From an uncultured Neglectibacter sp. (lineage in GTDB: Bacteria > Bacillota > Clostridia > Oscillospirales > Acutalibacteraceae), in contig CAJFSY010000010.1 of assembly GCA_904419785.1 (NCBI GenBank), positions 1 to 62,453 of the forward strand: a DNA stretch of 62,453 nucleotides. Reading direction: 5' to 3'. Of the stretch, positions 26,624 through 37,430 are shown piece by piece. Positions within the stretch are counted from its first letter, which is position 1, and each line of letters opens with the position of its first letter. The notes below the pieces were generated by a model. The model was given only the letters and a program-made list of their open reading frames with translations, had not been told where the DNA came from and ran no database searches. The translations under genes and the position numbers were made by a program.

Positions 26624-27208
26624 ATGTTAAATTCTATTTGGTTCGGTATGATCGCCTTAAGCGTAGTGTGCGCTTTGATGACCGGTCGCCTGGGAGAACT
26701 TTCTTCCGCAGTGATGGACGGAGCCCAAACAGCGGTGGAACTGTCCATTTTTTTGCTGGGAAGCATGTGCGCCTGGCTGGGATTTCTAAAAATCGCGGAG
26801 GAAAGCGGGTTGAGCCGTCTGTTGGCCCGGGCTTTGTCTCCCATTATTGGACGGCTTTTTCCCGAATATAGGGAAGATGAGGAGATTCAAGGAAAAATAT
26901 CCATGAATCTGTCTGCGAATCTTCTGGGATTAGGCAATGCCGCAACACCTTTAGGGCTTGCCGCCATGAAGTCTATGGCAGAGAAAAACACAACAGATTC
27001 CCCCACAAAAGGGATGATTCTTTTCGTAGTTATGAATACCGCATCACTACAGCTCATTCCCGTAAATATGGCAGCTATGCGGGCAAATTGCGGAAGCGCC
27101 GCGCCTTTTTCCATTCTTCCCCAGGTGTGGATTACGTCCGCGGCGTCCCTTGCGGTGTGTATGGTGGCGTGTAAGCTGCTGGAAAGGAGCCCGTTGTGGA
27201 ACAAGTAG
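26624..27208 (+). CDS. spmA: Spore maturation protein A
   Basis: 194 residues with about four to five membrane helices and the nucleoside-recognition (Gate) fold. MNLSANLLGLGNAATPLG and FVVMNTASLQLIPVNMAAMR are strong SpmA signatures. SpmA and SpmB act in spore core dehydration and heat resistance. AAAAGGAGG precedes the start. The end overlaps spmB by 13 bases. Confidence 0.94.
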   Translation: MLNSIWFGMIALSVVCALMTGRLGELSSAVMDGAQTAVELSIFLLGSMCAWLGFLKIAEESGLSRLLARALSPIIGRLFPEYREDEEIQGKISMNLSANLLGLGNAATPLGLAAMKSMAEKNTTDSPTKGMILFVVMNTASLQLIPVNMAAMRANCGSAAPFSILPQVWITSAASLAVCMVACKLLERSPLWNK

Positions 27209-27714
27209 GAGCCGCCGCTCTCCCGGTAATGGTAGGCATGATCCTCTTGTTTGGGTTTGTGAAAGGCGTTGCCGTATTCGATGTATTTCTGGCGGGAGCC
27301 AAAGAAGGAGTCCGCACGTCTATCCGGCTTCTGCCCACGTTGATCGGCTTGATCGTAGCAGTCACCATGGTGCGGTCCTCCGGGTTGTTAGAGCTTATTT
27401 GCGAGCTTTTATCTCCTTTGGCGCAAGCCGTGGGGGTTTCCCCAGAACTGCTGCCGTTGGCGCTGCTGAGGCCTATTTCGGGCAGCGGAGCCTCTGCCTA
27501 TACGCTAGACTTGCTGCGGCAGTTCGGCCCTGACAGCGAGACGGGAAAGATCGCTTCTGTACTTTCTTCCTCAACGGAAACCACGTTTTACGCAGTAGCG
27601 GTATATTTCGGCGCCTGCGGATATAAAAAACTGCGTCATACGCTGCCAGCCTCACTTATGGGGGATGGGGCCGCCTTGGTATTTTCTATTTTTGCCGTGA
27701 AGTTTTTGGGATGA
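27196..27714 (+). CDS. spmB: Spore maturation protein B
   Basis: 172 residues starting at a GTG inside the end of spmA, with AAAGGAG upstream. It has several membrane helices and the LLRPISGSGASAYTLDLLRQ segment typical of SpmB. It forms a pair with SpmA in the forespore. The pair marks the organism as a spore former. Confidence 0.94.
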   Translation: MEQVGAAALPVMVGMILLFGFVKGVAVFDVFLAGAKEGVRTSIRLLPTLIGLIVAVTMVRSSGLLELICELLSPLAQAVGVSPELLPLALLRPISGSGASAYTLDLLRQFGPDSETGKIASVLSSSTETTFYAVAVYFGACGYKKLRHTLPASLMGDGAALVFSIFAVKFLG

Positions 27715-27871
27715 GTGTTCCATGGTGTGACCATGAAATTTTGCAGATCGCTCTAAACCCGGTATTTGGATATATCTAAGATCACCATCTAGGGGATTGA
27801 TTGAGTATGCAACAGCTAGTTTCTATTACTTTTTAAACACATCCCTATATGCCACAATATCTGTTAATAAA

Positions 27872-27914
27872 AAACCTCCCCGATGTGCTAAAAGGCAGCA
27901 TAAAGGGGAGGTTT
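27872..27914 (-). terminator. Terminator of the antiporter gene
   Basis: AAACCTCCCC (27872-27881) / GGGGAGGTTT (27905-27914) with a 23-base loop. The T run is on the minus strand (AAAAAA at 27869 onward read in reverse). Confidence 0.82.
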
Positions 27915-27928
27915 GTTATGCTCATATC

Positions 27929-29527
27929 TTAATTTTTTGCAGACTGTGTTACTACCAAAATATCACCGGCTTTCACTACAGTGCTGCCAGTGGGGATGAT
28001 CGTGTCGATTCCACGCTTGATCAAAATCACACGGTCAACATGGGCTTGAGGGATTTCAGACAAGGGGCGGTTGACATATTGTTTTCCGCCTTCTACCACA
28101 ATCTCACGCAAACACAGATGCGCTCGGTCTTCAAAGCTGCGCGCTGCAAGTACCAGCAGATCATTGGATTCCAGCAGGGTGTCTCCGGTGGGGATGATGA
28201 TCTCGTGTTGGCGAATAATCATGACAACCAGAAGATCGGTGGGAAATTGTAGCTGGGAAAGGGTTTTCCCACACCAGATATGATGAGGATTGACATGAAG
28301 CTTAATAAAGTGAATGTCACTATCCTGCTGATAGTCGGTAAAGGTGCGTCCCACATCTGCTGTAAGGTCGATCATAGCAAGCTTTTTAGCCACTAAAGGA
28401 AGAAGAGTGCCTTGAATTGAGATGGATAGCAGTACCATGCAAAATACCAGGTTGTAGAGATTGTAAGTCGTTTCTACACCGCTCAGCACTGCGCCAATGG
28501 CAAACACTATGGAAGCCGCACCACGAAGGCCTGACCAGGATACCAGTACGATTTGGCGCAACTTGGGGCGAAATGGAGCCAGCAGCACTACACTCACCAG
28601 AGGTCTTGCCACCAACGTGAGAAACAGCATCAAAATGAGTGCGGGTACAATGACGGAAGGTAGGTTCACAGGCGTTACCAACAAGCCCAGCAGGAAGAAA
28701 ATCAACACCTGTGCTACATGGGTCAGCACGTCAAAGAAGTGGACAAAGTATTTCTTTTGCGGAAGATTGGAATTGCCGATCAAGATTCCGCACAAATACA
28801 CACTCAGATAACCGTTTCCGTTCAGTTGTGAGGGAATAGCATAGGCTAAAACCATGATTGCCAGTAAAAAGATGGTGTGGCTTTGCTGTGAAGAGAGAAG
28901 ATTTTGATGGAGTAGCTTTACTGCTAACCAGCCCATTGCGGCGCCACAGAGGATTCCAATGATAATTTGCTGTGCCAGTAAAAGCGGTACCGAAATAGAT
29001 TGTCCGCTTAAAAGAGCGATCGCCACTGTAGTGAGCATATAGGACATGGGGTCATTGGAGCCTGACTCCACCTCTAACAAGGAGTCAGTGTGATATTTAA
29101 GAGCCAGCTTCTGAGAACGTAGGATGTTAAAGACGGAAGCGGCATCGGTGGAAGAGATTACCGCGCCGATGAGAAAACACTCAAGCCATGAGAGCTTCAA
29201 TGCGAAATGGGCAAACAGTGCCACTGCTCCGGCAGTTCCCACAACACCTAATGTGGACATCAGTATTGAAGGAGCCAGAACAGGGCGGGCGGCATGGAGG
29301 TTGGTTCCAAAACCTCCATAAAACATAATGAAAATTAGGCATATAGAGCAAATGATGTTGACTGCTTCATAATTATCAAAAGGGATTCTTAGGACGCCAT
29401 TTTCTCCAAAAAACATTCCCAGTGCGATAAAAATCAACAGAGATGGGATGGGGATTTTCTCCAGAAACCGATTGAGCAGAATGCAGATTAGGATGACAAC
29501 ACCCATCAGCAGCAATGGTTCATTCAA
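27929..29527 (-). CDS. K+(or Na+)/H+ antiporter, NhaP/CvrA type with TrkA-C domains
   Basis: 532 residues from the TTG at 29527, which has AAAGGTGTG at good distance; the longer frame to 29584 lacks a ribosome site. About 12 membrane helices carry the CPA1 motifs GAVISSTDAASVFNIL and VESGSNDPMSYML (paired acidic residues). From about residue 385 a cytosolic part has TrkA-C-like regions (for example TGDTLLESNDLLVLAA and PTGSTVVKAGDILVVTQ). It exchanges cations for protons and is probably gated by a nucleotide. It stands alone between spmB and add. Confidence 0.88.
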   Translation of the reverse strand: MNEPLLLMGVVILICILLNRFLEKIPIPSLLIFIALGMFFGENGVLRIPFDNYEAVNIICSICLIFIMFYGGFGTNLHAARPVLAPSILMSTLGVVGTAGAVALFAHFALKLSWLECFLIGAVISSTDAASVFNILRSQKLALKYHTDSLLEVESGSNDPMSYMLTTVAIALLSGQSISVPLLLAQQIIIGILCGAAMGWLAVKLLHQNLLSSQQSHTIFLLAIMVLAYAIPSQLNGNGYLSVYLCGILIGNSNLPQKKYFVHFFDVLTHVAQVLIFFLLGLLVTPVNLPSVIVPALILMLFLTLVARPLVSVVLLAPFRPKLRQIVLVSWSGLRGAASIVFAIGAVLSGVETTYNLYNLVFCMVLLSISIQGTLLPLVAKKLAMIDLTADVGRTFTDYQQDSDIHFIKLHVNPHHIWCGKTLSQLQFPTDLLVVMIIRQHEIIIPTGDTLLESNDLLVLAARSFEDRAHLCLREIVVEGGKQYVNRPLSEIPQAHVDRVILIKRGIDTIIPTGSTVVKAGDILVVTQSAKN

Positions 29528-29864
29528 GATACCACACCTTTCTGATAATGTAACGGCGGATTTATGTATATGCTGAGTTTTCACTCGTAGATTCCATATT
29601 GCAATAAGCAGATTGTCTTTCTCTTTTCAAAGCATGAATCTGTATATAATTATATCACAATTTAATTTGTGTGTCCATTGCCGCAGCTCTACTGGATGTA
29701 TTTGGTATATTTTCCCATCAAAGTAAAAACAGAAAGGCATACTCTTTGACCTTATTATTTGCCCATGGGCTTCATTGTGGGGAAAAGAAATACCTCTCGA
29801 ATGGCTTCCTTTTTGAGAATAGCTGGGGTATAATGACCTTAAACATTTTCAGGAGGTAACCAGC

Positions 29865-30848
29865 ATGATTGATCTCCATTTGCACCTGGACGGTTCTCTT
29901 TCGCCGGAGTTGGTAAGAAAACTGGCCCATTTGCAAAAGATTACCTTGCCCGCTGAGGACCCGCAGGCGCTGGAGGATTTCCTTTCCGTGCCTCAGGATT
30001 GCGATAGCTTAAATCAGTATCTGCGCTGTTTTGATCTGCCGGTGGCAGTCCTTCAAAGTGCGGAGGCTTTGACTATGGCTGTTCAGGACTTAGCTTTTCG
30101 TCTGGAAAGACAGGGGCTGTTATACGCTGAGATGCGGTTTGCGCCTTCGCAGCATACCAAACAGGGTCTGACCCAAGCCCAGGCGGTAGAAGCGGCTGTG
30201 GCCGGGCTTCCCAAGAACGGCAAAGTGGGAGACACGTTTTCAGCCCAGTTGATTCTTTGCTGTATGCGGGGTGGGGAAGAGGCTGCAAACCGAGAGACGG
30301 TAGATGTAGCTGCCCGTTATTTAGGACAAGGCGTTTGTGCTGTGGATTTAGCCGGAGCAGAAGCTTTGTATCCCACGGAAAATTATGGGGATTTGTTTGC
30401 GTACGCTCGTTCTTTGGGCGTGCCGTTTACGCTTCACGCAGGGGAAGCGGCTGGCCCGGAAAGTATTTGGAAAGCGGTTGAACTGGGCGCCCGGCGTATC
30501 GGCCATGGTGTGCGCGCTAAAGAGGACCCCCAGCTGGTTGCCCGCTTGGCAGAAAAACAGATTCCTCTGGAACTGTGCCCAACCAGCAATCTGCAAACGA
30601 AAGCGGTTGCCGACCTGGAAGATTTTCCCATCCGAGAATATCTTGAGCAAGGGCTTATCGTTACAGTGAACACCGATAATATGACGGTTTCCCATACTAC
30701 CATATGGCAGGAATTTCAGCTGCTTCGTTCCCAAGGGCTGACAGAAAGCGAATATCGGACGGTATTGGGCAATAGTGCAGCGGCAGCGTTTCTATCTCAG
30801 GAAGATAAAGGGAAGCTGTTACAGGCTGTGCAAGCTCGGCTGTCATAA
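29865..30848 (+). CDS. add: Adenosine deaminase
   Basis: 327 residues with the amidohydrolase metal site DLHLHLDGSLSPELVR at the N-terminus, FTLHAGEAAGPESIW and GARRIGHGVRAKEDP (catalytic Glu and His), and the metal Asp in TVNTDNMTVSHT. It deaminates adenosine to inosine in purine salvage; the related adenine deaminase is a possible alternative. AGGAGGT precedes the ATG. It is a single gene followed by a terminator. Confidence 0.92.
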   Translation: MIDLHLHLDGSLSPELVRKLAHLQKITLPAEDPQALEDFLSVPQDCDSLNQYLRCFDLPVAVLQSAEALTMAVQDLAFRLERQGLLYAEMRFAPSQHTKQGLTQAQAVEAAVAGLPKNGKVGDTFSAQLILCCMRGGEEAANRETVDVAARYLGQGVCAVDLAGAEALYPTENYGDLFAYARSLGVPFTLHAGEAAGPESIWKAVELGARRIGHGVRAKEDPQLVARLAEKQIPLELCPTSNLQTKAVADLEDFPIREYLEQGLIVTVNTDNMTVSHTTIWQEFQLLRSQGLTESEYRTVLGNSAAAAFLSQEDKGKLLQAVQARLS

Positions 30849-30860
30849 TCCCAACAAAAA

Positions 30861-30895
30861 TGCCCCGGACGTTTGTCCGAGGCACTTTTCGTTTT
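30861..30895 (+). terminator. Terminator after add
   Basis: TGCCCCGGAC (30861-30870), loop GTTT, GTCCGAGGCA (30875-30884), then CTTTTCGTTTT. Confidence 0.85.
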
Positions 30896-30903
30896 ATGTG
30901 GCA

Positions 30904-31812
30904 TTAGTCCAGAATCATCAGATCCCGAATGTACTTGATGGTGTATTTCACACCCTTTTCGCCCTTTTCACCCATCCAAGTGGAAGAGTGGGGCTCAATG
31001 GCCAAATATCCGTCATACCCATATTTGTAGAGGATGGCGAAAAATGCCCGCCAGTTGATCACGTCGATGCCTGCGGGAGGATTGTCATAGCGGGTATCCT
31101 CTTGGGGGACTCTTGCGGGAAGAATATCTTTCAGTTCAGGATGCGCCATAACCAGGTCGCGCTCTGCCCAATGTGCAGGTTCCTCAGAGGGACCGCGCTG
31201 AATTACACCCTTGATATGGCAATACTTGAAGTACTTGCCCCATTCCAGACCTTCGTCCAGATAAGCGCCCTGAGGACCGCCGTGAACGAAGCTGTGGGAA
31301 GGGTCATATTTGATGCCCAGACCGGGGACTTCGCTCAAAACCAGCTTCCACTGTTCAGGCGTGCGGATGTAGTTGCCGCCCATCATGCAGTTGACGATAG
31401 CGCATTCCATGCCGCGCTCTTTAGCAGCAGCGACGATCTTGTTCAGCACCTTGATTGCGGCGGTGATATTCTTATAGTAAGAAAGCTCTTTCACATAGTT
31501 GACGCTGCACAAGTAATGCTTGGCACCCAAGAAGTGACCGAAGTCCATTACGTTCAGAACTTCATCCCATTCAGCAGGAACGATTTCGCCGTTCTCGTCC
31601 AGAATGGGGCTTGCCCAACGGCCTACAGCGCCAACTTCCACGCCGGTGCGCTGGCTGGCTTCTTTGATCTCTTCCTTTTTAGCAAGCAGTTCAGCAGTAG
31701 GCTTGCCAAAAAAGGAGACGGGATTGCAGTCAAATTCTACAAAATCCAGGCCCAACTCTTTGGCATGGTCAAAGCTTGCGGCTTCCGGAGAAGCGATAAT
31801 ACCAAGTTTCAT
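30904..31812 (-). CDS. Sugar phosphate isomerase/epimerase (xylose isomerase-like TIM barrel)
   Basis: 302 residues with the AP-endonuclease-2 fold. Metal-site acidic and His residues are in DFVEFDCNPV, CAIVNCMMGGNYIR, IKYDPSHSFVHGGPQ, YFKYCHIKGV and a final GYLAIEPHSS. It starts after AAGGAGG. Co-orientation with uxuA 126 bases upstream suggests a role in uronate or ketose handling, such as epimerisation of a sugar acid. The exact substrate is unknown. Confidence 0.83.
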   Translation of the reverse strand: MKLGIIASPEAASFDHAKELGLDFVEFDCNPVSFFGKPTAELLAKKEEIKEASQRTGVEVGAVGRWASPILDENGEIVPAEWDEVLNVMDFGHFLGAKHYLCSVNYVKELSYYKNITAAIKVLNKIVAAAKERGMECAIVNCMMGGNYIRTPEQWKLVLSEVPGLGIKYDPSHSFVHGGPQGAYLDEGLEWGKYFKYCHIKGVIQRGPSEEPAHWAERDLVMAHPELKDILPARVPQEDTRYDNPPAGIDVINWRAFFAILYKYGYDGYLAIEPHSSTWMGEKGEKGVKYTIKYIRDLMILD

Positions 31813-31938
31813 GATGTTTTCCTCCTTAACTTAATAAAACTAAAATAAAAAATCAGGATGCCATAGAAGCGGCTTCTCAGATTTTTTCAGAAGTTAAAAA
31901 TGCGCGCTTTCGCAAAATAGAAAACCTCTTGCTGTGGG

Positions 31939-32997
31939 TCACTTGTGGGAAGCGCATTCTTTTTCCGCGGCTTCAAACAAGCCGTTGATATAGGCGGCGC
32001 CCAGGGCACGGTCATACAAACCGTATCCAGCCCGGCCGGTTTCGCCCCAGATCATTCTGCCGTGGTCGGGCCGCACATAGCCGTCAAACCCATTTTCTAC
32101 CAGAGCCTTTACGATGGCATACATATCCAAAGACCCGCAGCTGCTGAGATGGGCCCGCTCCTCAAAACCATTCGGCAGAATTTGCACGTTGCGAAGATGT
32201 ACAAAGTGGATGCGTCCCATTTCAGCGTATTTGGCGGCTAGCTTGGCCACATCGTTTTTGGCGGAGCATCCCAAAGAACCGCAGCATAGCGTCAGCCCAT
32301 TATGAGGGTCGTCCACCAGCTTTAAAAAGCAGTCCAGATTCTGTTCGTCCGTGATAATACGGGGCAAGCCAAAAATGCTCCAGCAAGGGTCATCTTGATG
32401 GATTGCCATATTCACACCGCATTCTGCTGCAACAGGAATGATTCCCTCTAAAAAGTATTTCAGGTTTGCCCATAAGTCCTCTTCGGTAAGCGATTGGTAC
32501 TGCGCCACTACATCCCGAAGCTCTTCCCGAGAATAGCTGGCATCCCAACCGGGCAAGGTCAGGTCGCTGTCGCTTTTAAGCGGGTCCACCTGTTCCACTT
32601 GCTCCTGATAATATACCAGCGAGGTAGAACCATCCGGCAGGGGATGGTCCAGCTGTGTGCGGGTCCAGTCGAATACGGGCATAAAATTATAACAAATGCA
32701 TCGAATCCCAGCTTCGGCCAACCGGCGGATATTTTCGCAATAATTCTCAATGTATTGGTCACGGCTGGGTTTTCCCAGCTTGATATCCTCATGCACGGGA
32801 ACGCTTTCGATCACTTCGAATTTAAGTCCCGCTTGTTCGGTAAGTTCTTTTAGTTTGCCAATGCTTTCCCGGCTCCAAACTTCCCCAACAGGTACGTCGT
32901 ACACTGCGGTGACGATCGCTTCCATGCCAGGGATTTGCCGGATTTGTTCCAAGGTGACTTTGTCATCTTGGCCATACCAGCGAAATGACAGTTTCAT
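31939..32997 (-). CDS. uxuA: Mannonate dehydratase
   Basis: 352 residues beginning [20 protein letters not shown], characteristic of Uxu[21 protein letters not shown], the metal-site HQDDPCW, CCGSLGC and [13 protein letters not shown] all match the family. It dehydrates D-mannonate to 2-keto-3-deoxygluconate in glucuronate catabolism. No other Uxu/Kdg genes are in the window apart from the downstream isomerase. An inverted repeat overlaps its leader. Confidence 0.94.
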   Translation of the reverse strand: MKLSFRWYGQDDKVTLEQIRQIPGMEAIVTAVYDVPVGEVWSRESIGKLKELTEQAGLKFEVIESVPVHEDIKLGKPSRDQYIENYCENIRRLAEAGIRCICYNFMPVFDWTRTQLDHPLPDGSTSLVYYQEQVEQVDPLKSDSDLTLPGWDASYSREELRDVVAQYQSLTEEDLWANLKYFLEGIIPVAAECGVNMAIHQDDPCWSIFGLPRIITDEQNLDCFLKLVDDPHNGLTLCCGSLGCSAKNDVAKLAAKYAEMGRIHFVHLRNVQILPNGFEERAHLSSCGSLDMYAIVKALVENGFDGYVRPDHGRMIWGETGRAGYGLYDRALGAAYINGLFEAAEKECASHK

Positions 32998-33012
32998 AAT
33001 AAACTCCTCTCC

Positions 33013-33033
33013 GGTTGTCCCAAGTGGACAGCC
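33013..33033 (-). promoter_or_regulatory. Palindrome in the uxuA leader
   Basis: GGTTGTCC (33013-33020) and GGACAGCC (33026-33033) form a nearly perfect inverted repeat with a 5-base spacer, ending 16 bases before the uxuA start codon. It could be an operator for a sugar-responsive repressor or a hairpin next to the ribosome site. Confidence 0.45.
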
Positions 33034-33378
33034 AAAAACAATATATGATTAGGGCCTATTCCATTGCGTTACGGATACATCCATAGCTCCATCCTGGAAG
33101 AGAAAGGGGAGACATAAAGCCAGCGCGGCAGTAGCCCATAGAGTTGGCAGACTCCTGCGTATCGTTGACTTGTATTCTATTAAAAAGAATATCACAGAAA
33201 CGCTTTTCCCGCAATGCGCATGAGGAGGAAAAGAGAAAAAATTTCTTTTTTTAAAAGGAATATAGTTCTGTAACAGAATAATAAAAGGAAAAAAGTAGCA
33301 TATTATGTGGGTAATGTGTAGCGATTTTTTCTAAAATGAATTTATTGCTGCAAAATCTGATAAAGGAGGAACAAACCA
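33034..33378. other. Divergent intergenic region, uxuA / rubredoxin
   Basis: No gene is visible. It contains a possible rightward -35 TTGACT at about 33169 with a weak -10 and AT-rich tracts at 33230-33340. Clear promoters for either flanking gene could not be fixed. Confidence 0.4.
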
Positions 33379-33537
33379 ATGGCAGTGTATGTATGTGATG
33401 TTTGCGGCTATCGCTATGATCCCGAGGTGGGCGATCCCGATAACGGCATTGCTCCCGGCACCAAATTCGAGGATCTTCCTGAGGATTGGGTCTGCCCTCT
33501 GTGCGGAGTTGGCAAAGACCAGTTCTCCCAGGAGTAA
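33379..33537 (+). CDS. Rubredoxin
   Basis: 52 residues after AAAGGAGG. The two iron-binding knuckles are [15 protein letters not shown] and [13 protein letters not shown] (C-x2-C twice), with the usual [12 protein letters not shown] loop. Rubredoxin carries single electrons to oxidoreductases that detoxify O2 or peroxide in anaerobes. It is a monocistronic gene followed by a hairpin shared with the V-ATPase operon. Confidence 0.96.
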   Translation: MAVYVCDVCGYRYDPEVGDPDNGIAPGTKFEDLPEDWVCPLCGVGKDQFSQE

Positions 33538-33558
33538 GAAGGGTTTCACAAAGTTAAA

Positions 33559-33594
33559 AAAAGGGGCTGTCCAACAGGGCAGCTCCTTTTTTGT
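33559..33594. terminator. Bidirectional terminator, rubredoxin / V-ATPase operon
   Basis: Arms GGGGCTGTCC (33563-33572) and GGGCAGCTCC (33577-33586) pair with two wobbles. Runs of A precede and runs of T follow, so it works on both strands. Confidence 0.82.
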
Positions 33595-33597
33595 GAG

Positions 33598-34257
33598 TTA
33601 AGAGGTTTCATAACCATGCGCTTGTTGCAGCATCATGTCTTTTACTTTCATAAGCCTTACCTGGGTGGAGCGCTCGTTCTCATCCAGCTTCATAGTGATA
33701 TACCGTATGGTCTCTTGAAGCTGGGGGATCATCACATGTTCCAAAGCGTTAACACGCCTGCGGGTTTTTTCGATTTCCGAGGCCATAAGCTGGCAGGCCT
33801 TTTCGCTTTCTGCCAAACGCAGCATGGCCGGAAATACATCTGCCAGCGATTCTATTGCGTCATCCAGATCGCCAGAAGTAAAAGCGAAACCGTAAGAGAA
33901 CATATCGCTCTCTTGGGGGGAGCGGGTGTGGAAGGTGAATTTAGGAACTTCAACGCTCATAACGTTTTCCGTGGCGCATTCCAAAGAAACTCGCTGTTTT
34001 GGGGCCAGCAGAGCGGTATTCAAAACCGGGTCTTGCATTCCAGCCCGTGCCAGCATAAAGTCTTTATTGGCGGCGGAAATCCCTGCTTCCACCTGTTGGC
34101 GCAGCCGTTTGTTTTCACGAACCCTCTCCAAAAATTGCCGCATCAGTTCATCCCGTTTGTCTTTCAAAAGCTTGTGCCCCCGTGTAGCGGTAGTCAGCTT
34201 TTTCTTTAACCGGGTGAGCTCCATGCGGGTGGGGTTTACCTGCAAACGTTCCGCCAC
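33598..34257 (-). CDS. ntpD: V-type ATPase subunit D (central stalk)
   Basis: 219 residues from a GTG start whose ribosome site (AAAGGTGG) lies in the end of ntpB. The first line, VNPTRMELTRLKKKLTTATR, is the subunit D signature and the protein is largely coiled coil. It is the rotating shaft that links the A3B3 head to the membrane ring. Last gene of the operon. Confidence 0.95.
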   Translation of the reverse strand: MAERLQVNPTRMELTRLKKKLTTATRGHKLLKDKRDELMRQFLERVRENKRLRQQVEAGISAANKDFMLARAGMQDPVLNTALLAPKQRVSLECATENVMSVEVPKFTFHTRSPQESDMFSYGFAFTSGDLDDAIESLADVFPAMLRLAESEKACQLMASEIEKTRRRVNALEHVMIPQLQETIRYITMKLDENERSTQVRLMKVKDMMLQQAHGYETS

Positions 34258-34260
34258 AGG

Positions 34261-35637
34261 TCATTCCACCTTTCCATAATACTGGTCCAGCAGCTTATTG
34301 CTGATACGTTTGAGTTCGCTTCTGGGCAGGATCTTTAACAGCTTCCAGCCCAAGTCCAATGTTTCTTCAATAGACCGATCCGTGTTGTATCCCTGAGAGA
34401 CATATTCCTTTTCAAAAGCATCGGCGAATTGGGCATATAATTTGTCGATCTCTGTCAAAGCCGCTTCACCCAGCACGACCATGAGTTCTTTGGCTTCTTT
34501 GCCTCGCGCATAGGCAGCGAACAACTGGTTCATGGTGCTGGCGTGGTCTTCTCTTGTTTTTCCCACACCGATACCTTTGTCTTTCAAACGGGAAAGGGAA
34601 GGCAGCACGTCAATAGGCGGGGCGATATTTTTGCGATAAAGCTCTCGGCTTAAAATGATCTGCCCTTCGGTGATGTAACCGGTCAAGTCAGGGATGGGGT
34701 GGGTCTTGTCATCTTCAGGCATGGTCAAAATGGGAATCAAAGTGATAGAGCCGTTTTTGCCCTTTTGCCGTCCGGCCCGCTCGTAAAGAGACGCCAAGTC
34801 GGTATACATGTAACCAGGATAGCCCCGTCGGCCGGGAACTTCCTTTCGGGCGGCGGAGACCTCACGTAACGCGTCGGCGTAGTTGGTGATGTCCGTTAAG
34901 ATGACAAGCACGTGCATGTTTTTCTCAAAAGCCAGATACTCCGCGGCAGTAAGGGCCATGCGTGGCGTGGCGATACGTTCTACCGCAGGGTCGTTTGCCA
35001 GGTTGATAAACAGCACAGTGCGGTCAATAGCGCCTGTTTCCTGGAAGCTCTTCACAAAGAAGTTGGATTCTTCAAACGTGATGCCCATAGCGGCGAACAC
35101 TACCACGAAGGGGTCTGTGGTGCCGCGCACTTTCGCCTGCCGCGCGATCTGAGCGGCAAGCTGAGCGTGGGGGAGGCCACTGGCGGAGAAAATGGGAAGT
35201 TTCTGTCCGCGTACCAGCGTGTTCAAACCGTCGATGGCGGAAACACCAGTCTGGATAAATTCTTGGGGGTAATTCCGCGCGGCGGGGTTCATGGGCAGGC
35301 CGTTGATATCGTCCCGGCGATCGGGGAGAATGTCCGGTCCCCCATCAATGGGACGGCCCAGACCATCGAATACCCGGCCCAGCATATCCTCGCTGACGCC
35401 CAATTCCATGCTGCGGCCCAAAAAGCGCACTTTGCTGCTTTCCAGGTTGATGCCGGTAGAACTTTCAAACAGCTGCACCAGAGCGTTGCCCTCATTGATC
35501 TCCAGCACTTTGCAGCGGCGTTTTTCACCGTTAAACAGCTCTATTTCGGCCAGTTCGTCATAGCTTACGTTTTCAACGCCCTTCACCAGCATCAGAGGGC
35601 CTGCCACCTCTTGGATAGTACGATATTCCTTTGGCAT
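34261..35637 (-). CDS. ntpB: V-type ATPase subunit B
   Basis: 458 residues. [38 protein letters not shown] and a [18 protein letters not shown]-like region (here [19 protein letters not shown]) mark the non-catalytic B subunit; the full Walker A is absent, as expected. Its start overlaps the ntpA stop by one base (TAATG). Confidence 0.97.
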   Translation of the reverse strand: MPKEYRTIQEVAGPLMLVKGVENVSYDELAEIELFNGEKRRCKVLEINEGNALVQLFESSTGINLESSKVRFLGRSMELGVSEDMLGRVFDGLGRPIDGGPDILPDRRDDINGLPMNPAARNYPQEFIQTGVSAIDGLNTLVRGQKLPIFSASGLPHAQLAAQIARQAKVRGTTDPFVVVFAAMGITFEESNFFVKSFQETGAIDRTVLFINLANDPAVERIATPRMALTAAEYLAFEKNMHVLVILTDITNYADALREVSAARKEVPGRRGYPGYMYTDLASLYERAGRQKGKNGSITLIPILTMPEDDKTHPIPDLTGYITEGQIILSRELYRKNIAPPIDVLPSLSRLKDKGIGVGKTREDHASTMNQLFAAYARGKEAKELMVVLGEAALTEIDKLYAQFADAFEKEYVSQGYNTDRSIEETLDLGWKLLKILPRSELKRISNKLLDQYYGKVE

Positions 35638-37409
35638 TACAAGTCCTCCTTTGCTTGCTGGGCTTCTGCCAGTTCTTTATCCAGCTGGGCCAGGACCGCT
35701 TGGTATTGTTCCTCGACCTGGTCAGGCAGAGTGTATTTAAAACGACCGATCTGTTCGCGCACAGGCAAATTTACCAAAGTGCTAATCTCTAAGCCTTGCT
35801 TTAAAGCTTCCAAACTTTTTTCATAGAAACTGAGAATAAGCAGCATCATAGCGTGCTGTTTAAACAAGGGAGTATAAGTATCCACCTCGTCAAAAGCGTT
35901 TTGATGCAAGAAGTCCTCACGGATAGAGCGTGCGGCTTCCAATTTCAAGCGGTCGGGAGCGGAAAGAGCATCCATGCCAACCAGCTGCACGATCTCTTCC
36001 AGTTCCGCCTCGTCCTGCAAAAGTCCCATCAGTTTGGCCCGTAAGGTTTCCCAGTCTTTGGCGACCGATGTGGTGAACCAAGATTCCAAAGTATCAAGAT
36101 ACAAGGAATAACTGCTCAGCCAGTTAATAGCAGGGAAATGACGCTTGTAAGCTAAAGCGGAGTCCAACCCCCAGAACACCTTCACAATGCGAAGGGTAGC
36201 CTGGGAAACAGGCTCGGAAATATCGCCGCCAGGAGGGGAAACAGCGCCGATTACAGACAACGCGCCTTCCCGTTCATCGCTGCCCAAAGCGACAACCCGA
36301 CCTGCCCGTTCATAGAACTGTGCCAAACGGCTTCCCAGATAAGCGGGGTAACCTTCTTCACCGGGCATTTCCTCCAAACGGCCGGACATTTCACGGAGAG
36401 CCTCGGCCCAGCGGGAGGTGGAATCAGCCATCAAAGCCACAGAATAGCCCATGTCCCGGAAATACTCAGCAATGGTGATACCGGTATAGATGGACGCTTC
36501 CCGGGCGGCAACAGGCATGTCGGAAGTGTTGGCGATCAGCACTGTGCGCTTCATCAGGGAGTAACCGGTTTTGGGGTCTTGCAGTTCGGGGAATTCGTTC
36601 AATACGTCGGTCATCTCATTGCCGCGCTCGCCGCAGCCAATGTATACCACGATATCTGCTTCCGCCCACTTGGCAAGCTGATGCTGCACTACGGTCTTGC
36701 CGCTGCCGAAGGGGCCGGGCACAGCCGCCACGCCGCCTTTTGCCAGAGGGAAGAATGTGTCGATGACCCGCTGACCTGTGACAAGAGGCATATCGGGGGA
36801 AAGCTTTTTCTGATACGGACGGCCCCGGCGAACAGGCCAACGCTGCATCAGCGACAAAGGAACTTCTTTCCCATCAGGGGTTTCCACCACAGCCACCGTT
36901 TCCGTTACGGTGTGCGCGCCCCCTTCGATGGTTTTCAAAGTGCCGAGAATCCCCGGGGGGACTAAAATTTTGTGAGAGACGATCTCTGTTTCCTGCACAG
37001 TGCCAAGTACATCGCCGGCAGCCACAGAATCGCCGGGCTGCTTGGCAGGGACAAAATCCCATTTTAGGTCACGTTTCAGTGCGGGGACTTCCACGCCGCG
37101 CTGAAGGTTATTGCCAGAGATCTTCATGATGTCGTCCAAGGGGCGCTGGATGCCGTCGTAAATACTGCCGATCAGTCCGGGCCCCAGCTCCACGCTCATG
37201 GGCTCGCCAATAGATTCCACAGGCGCGCCCGGTCCCAGGCCGGAGGTTTCCTCGTAAACCTGGATGGAGGCCTCATCCCCGTGCATTTCGATGATCTCGC
37301 CGATCAAACGCCGTTCGCTGACGCGCACCACGTCGAACATGTTGGCGTTGCGCATGTTTTTGGCGATCACCAGGGGGCCGGCCACTTTTTTGATGGTGCC
37401 ATTACTCAT
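35637..37409 (-). CDS. ntpA: V-type ATPase subunit A (catalytic)
   Basis: 590 residues from the ATG at 37409 (an in-frame GTG at 37421 is possible). Walker A is in [18 protein letters not shown], the catalytic Glu-Arg region in [15 protein letters not shown], and [20 protein letters not shown] follows. The long non-homologous insertion typical of A subunits is present. It hydrolyses or makes ATP. Confidence 0.97.
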   Translation of the reverse strand: MSNGTIKKVAGPLVIAKNMRNANMFDVVRVSERRLIGEIIEMHGDEASIQVYEETSGLGPGAPVESIGEPMSVELGPGLIGSIYDGIQRPLDDIMKISGNNLQRGVEVPALKRDLKWDFVPAKQPGDSVAAGDVLGTVQETEIVSHKILVPPGILGTLKTIEGGAHTVTETVAVVETPDGKEVPLSLMQRWPVRRGRPYQKKLSPDMPLVTGQRVIDTFFPLAKGGVAAVPGPFGSGKTVVQHQLAKWAEADIVVYIGCGERGNEMTDVLNEFPELQDPKTGYSLMKRTVLIANTSDMPVAAREASIYTGITIAEYFRDMGYSVALMADSTSRWAEALREMSGRLEEMPGEEGYPAYLGSRLAQFYERAGRVVALGSDEREGALSVIGAVSPPGGDISEPVSQATLRIVKVFWGLDSALAYKRHFPAINWLSSYSLYLDTLESWFTTSVAKDWETLRAKLMGLLQDEAELEEIVQLVGMDALSAPDRLKLEAARSIREDFLHQNAFDEVDTYTPLFKQHAMMLLILSFYEKSLEALKQGLEISTLVNLPVREQIGRFKYTLPDQVEEQYQAVLAQLDKELAEAQQAKEDL

Positions 37410-37430
37410 TTTATGATTCACCCGTTTCTT

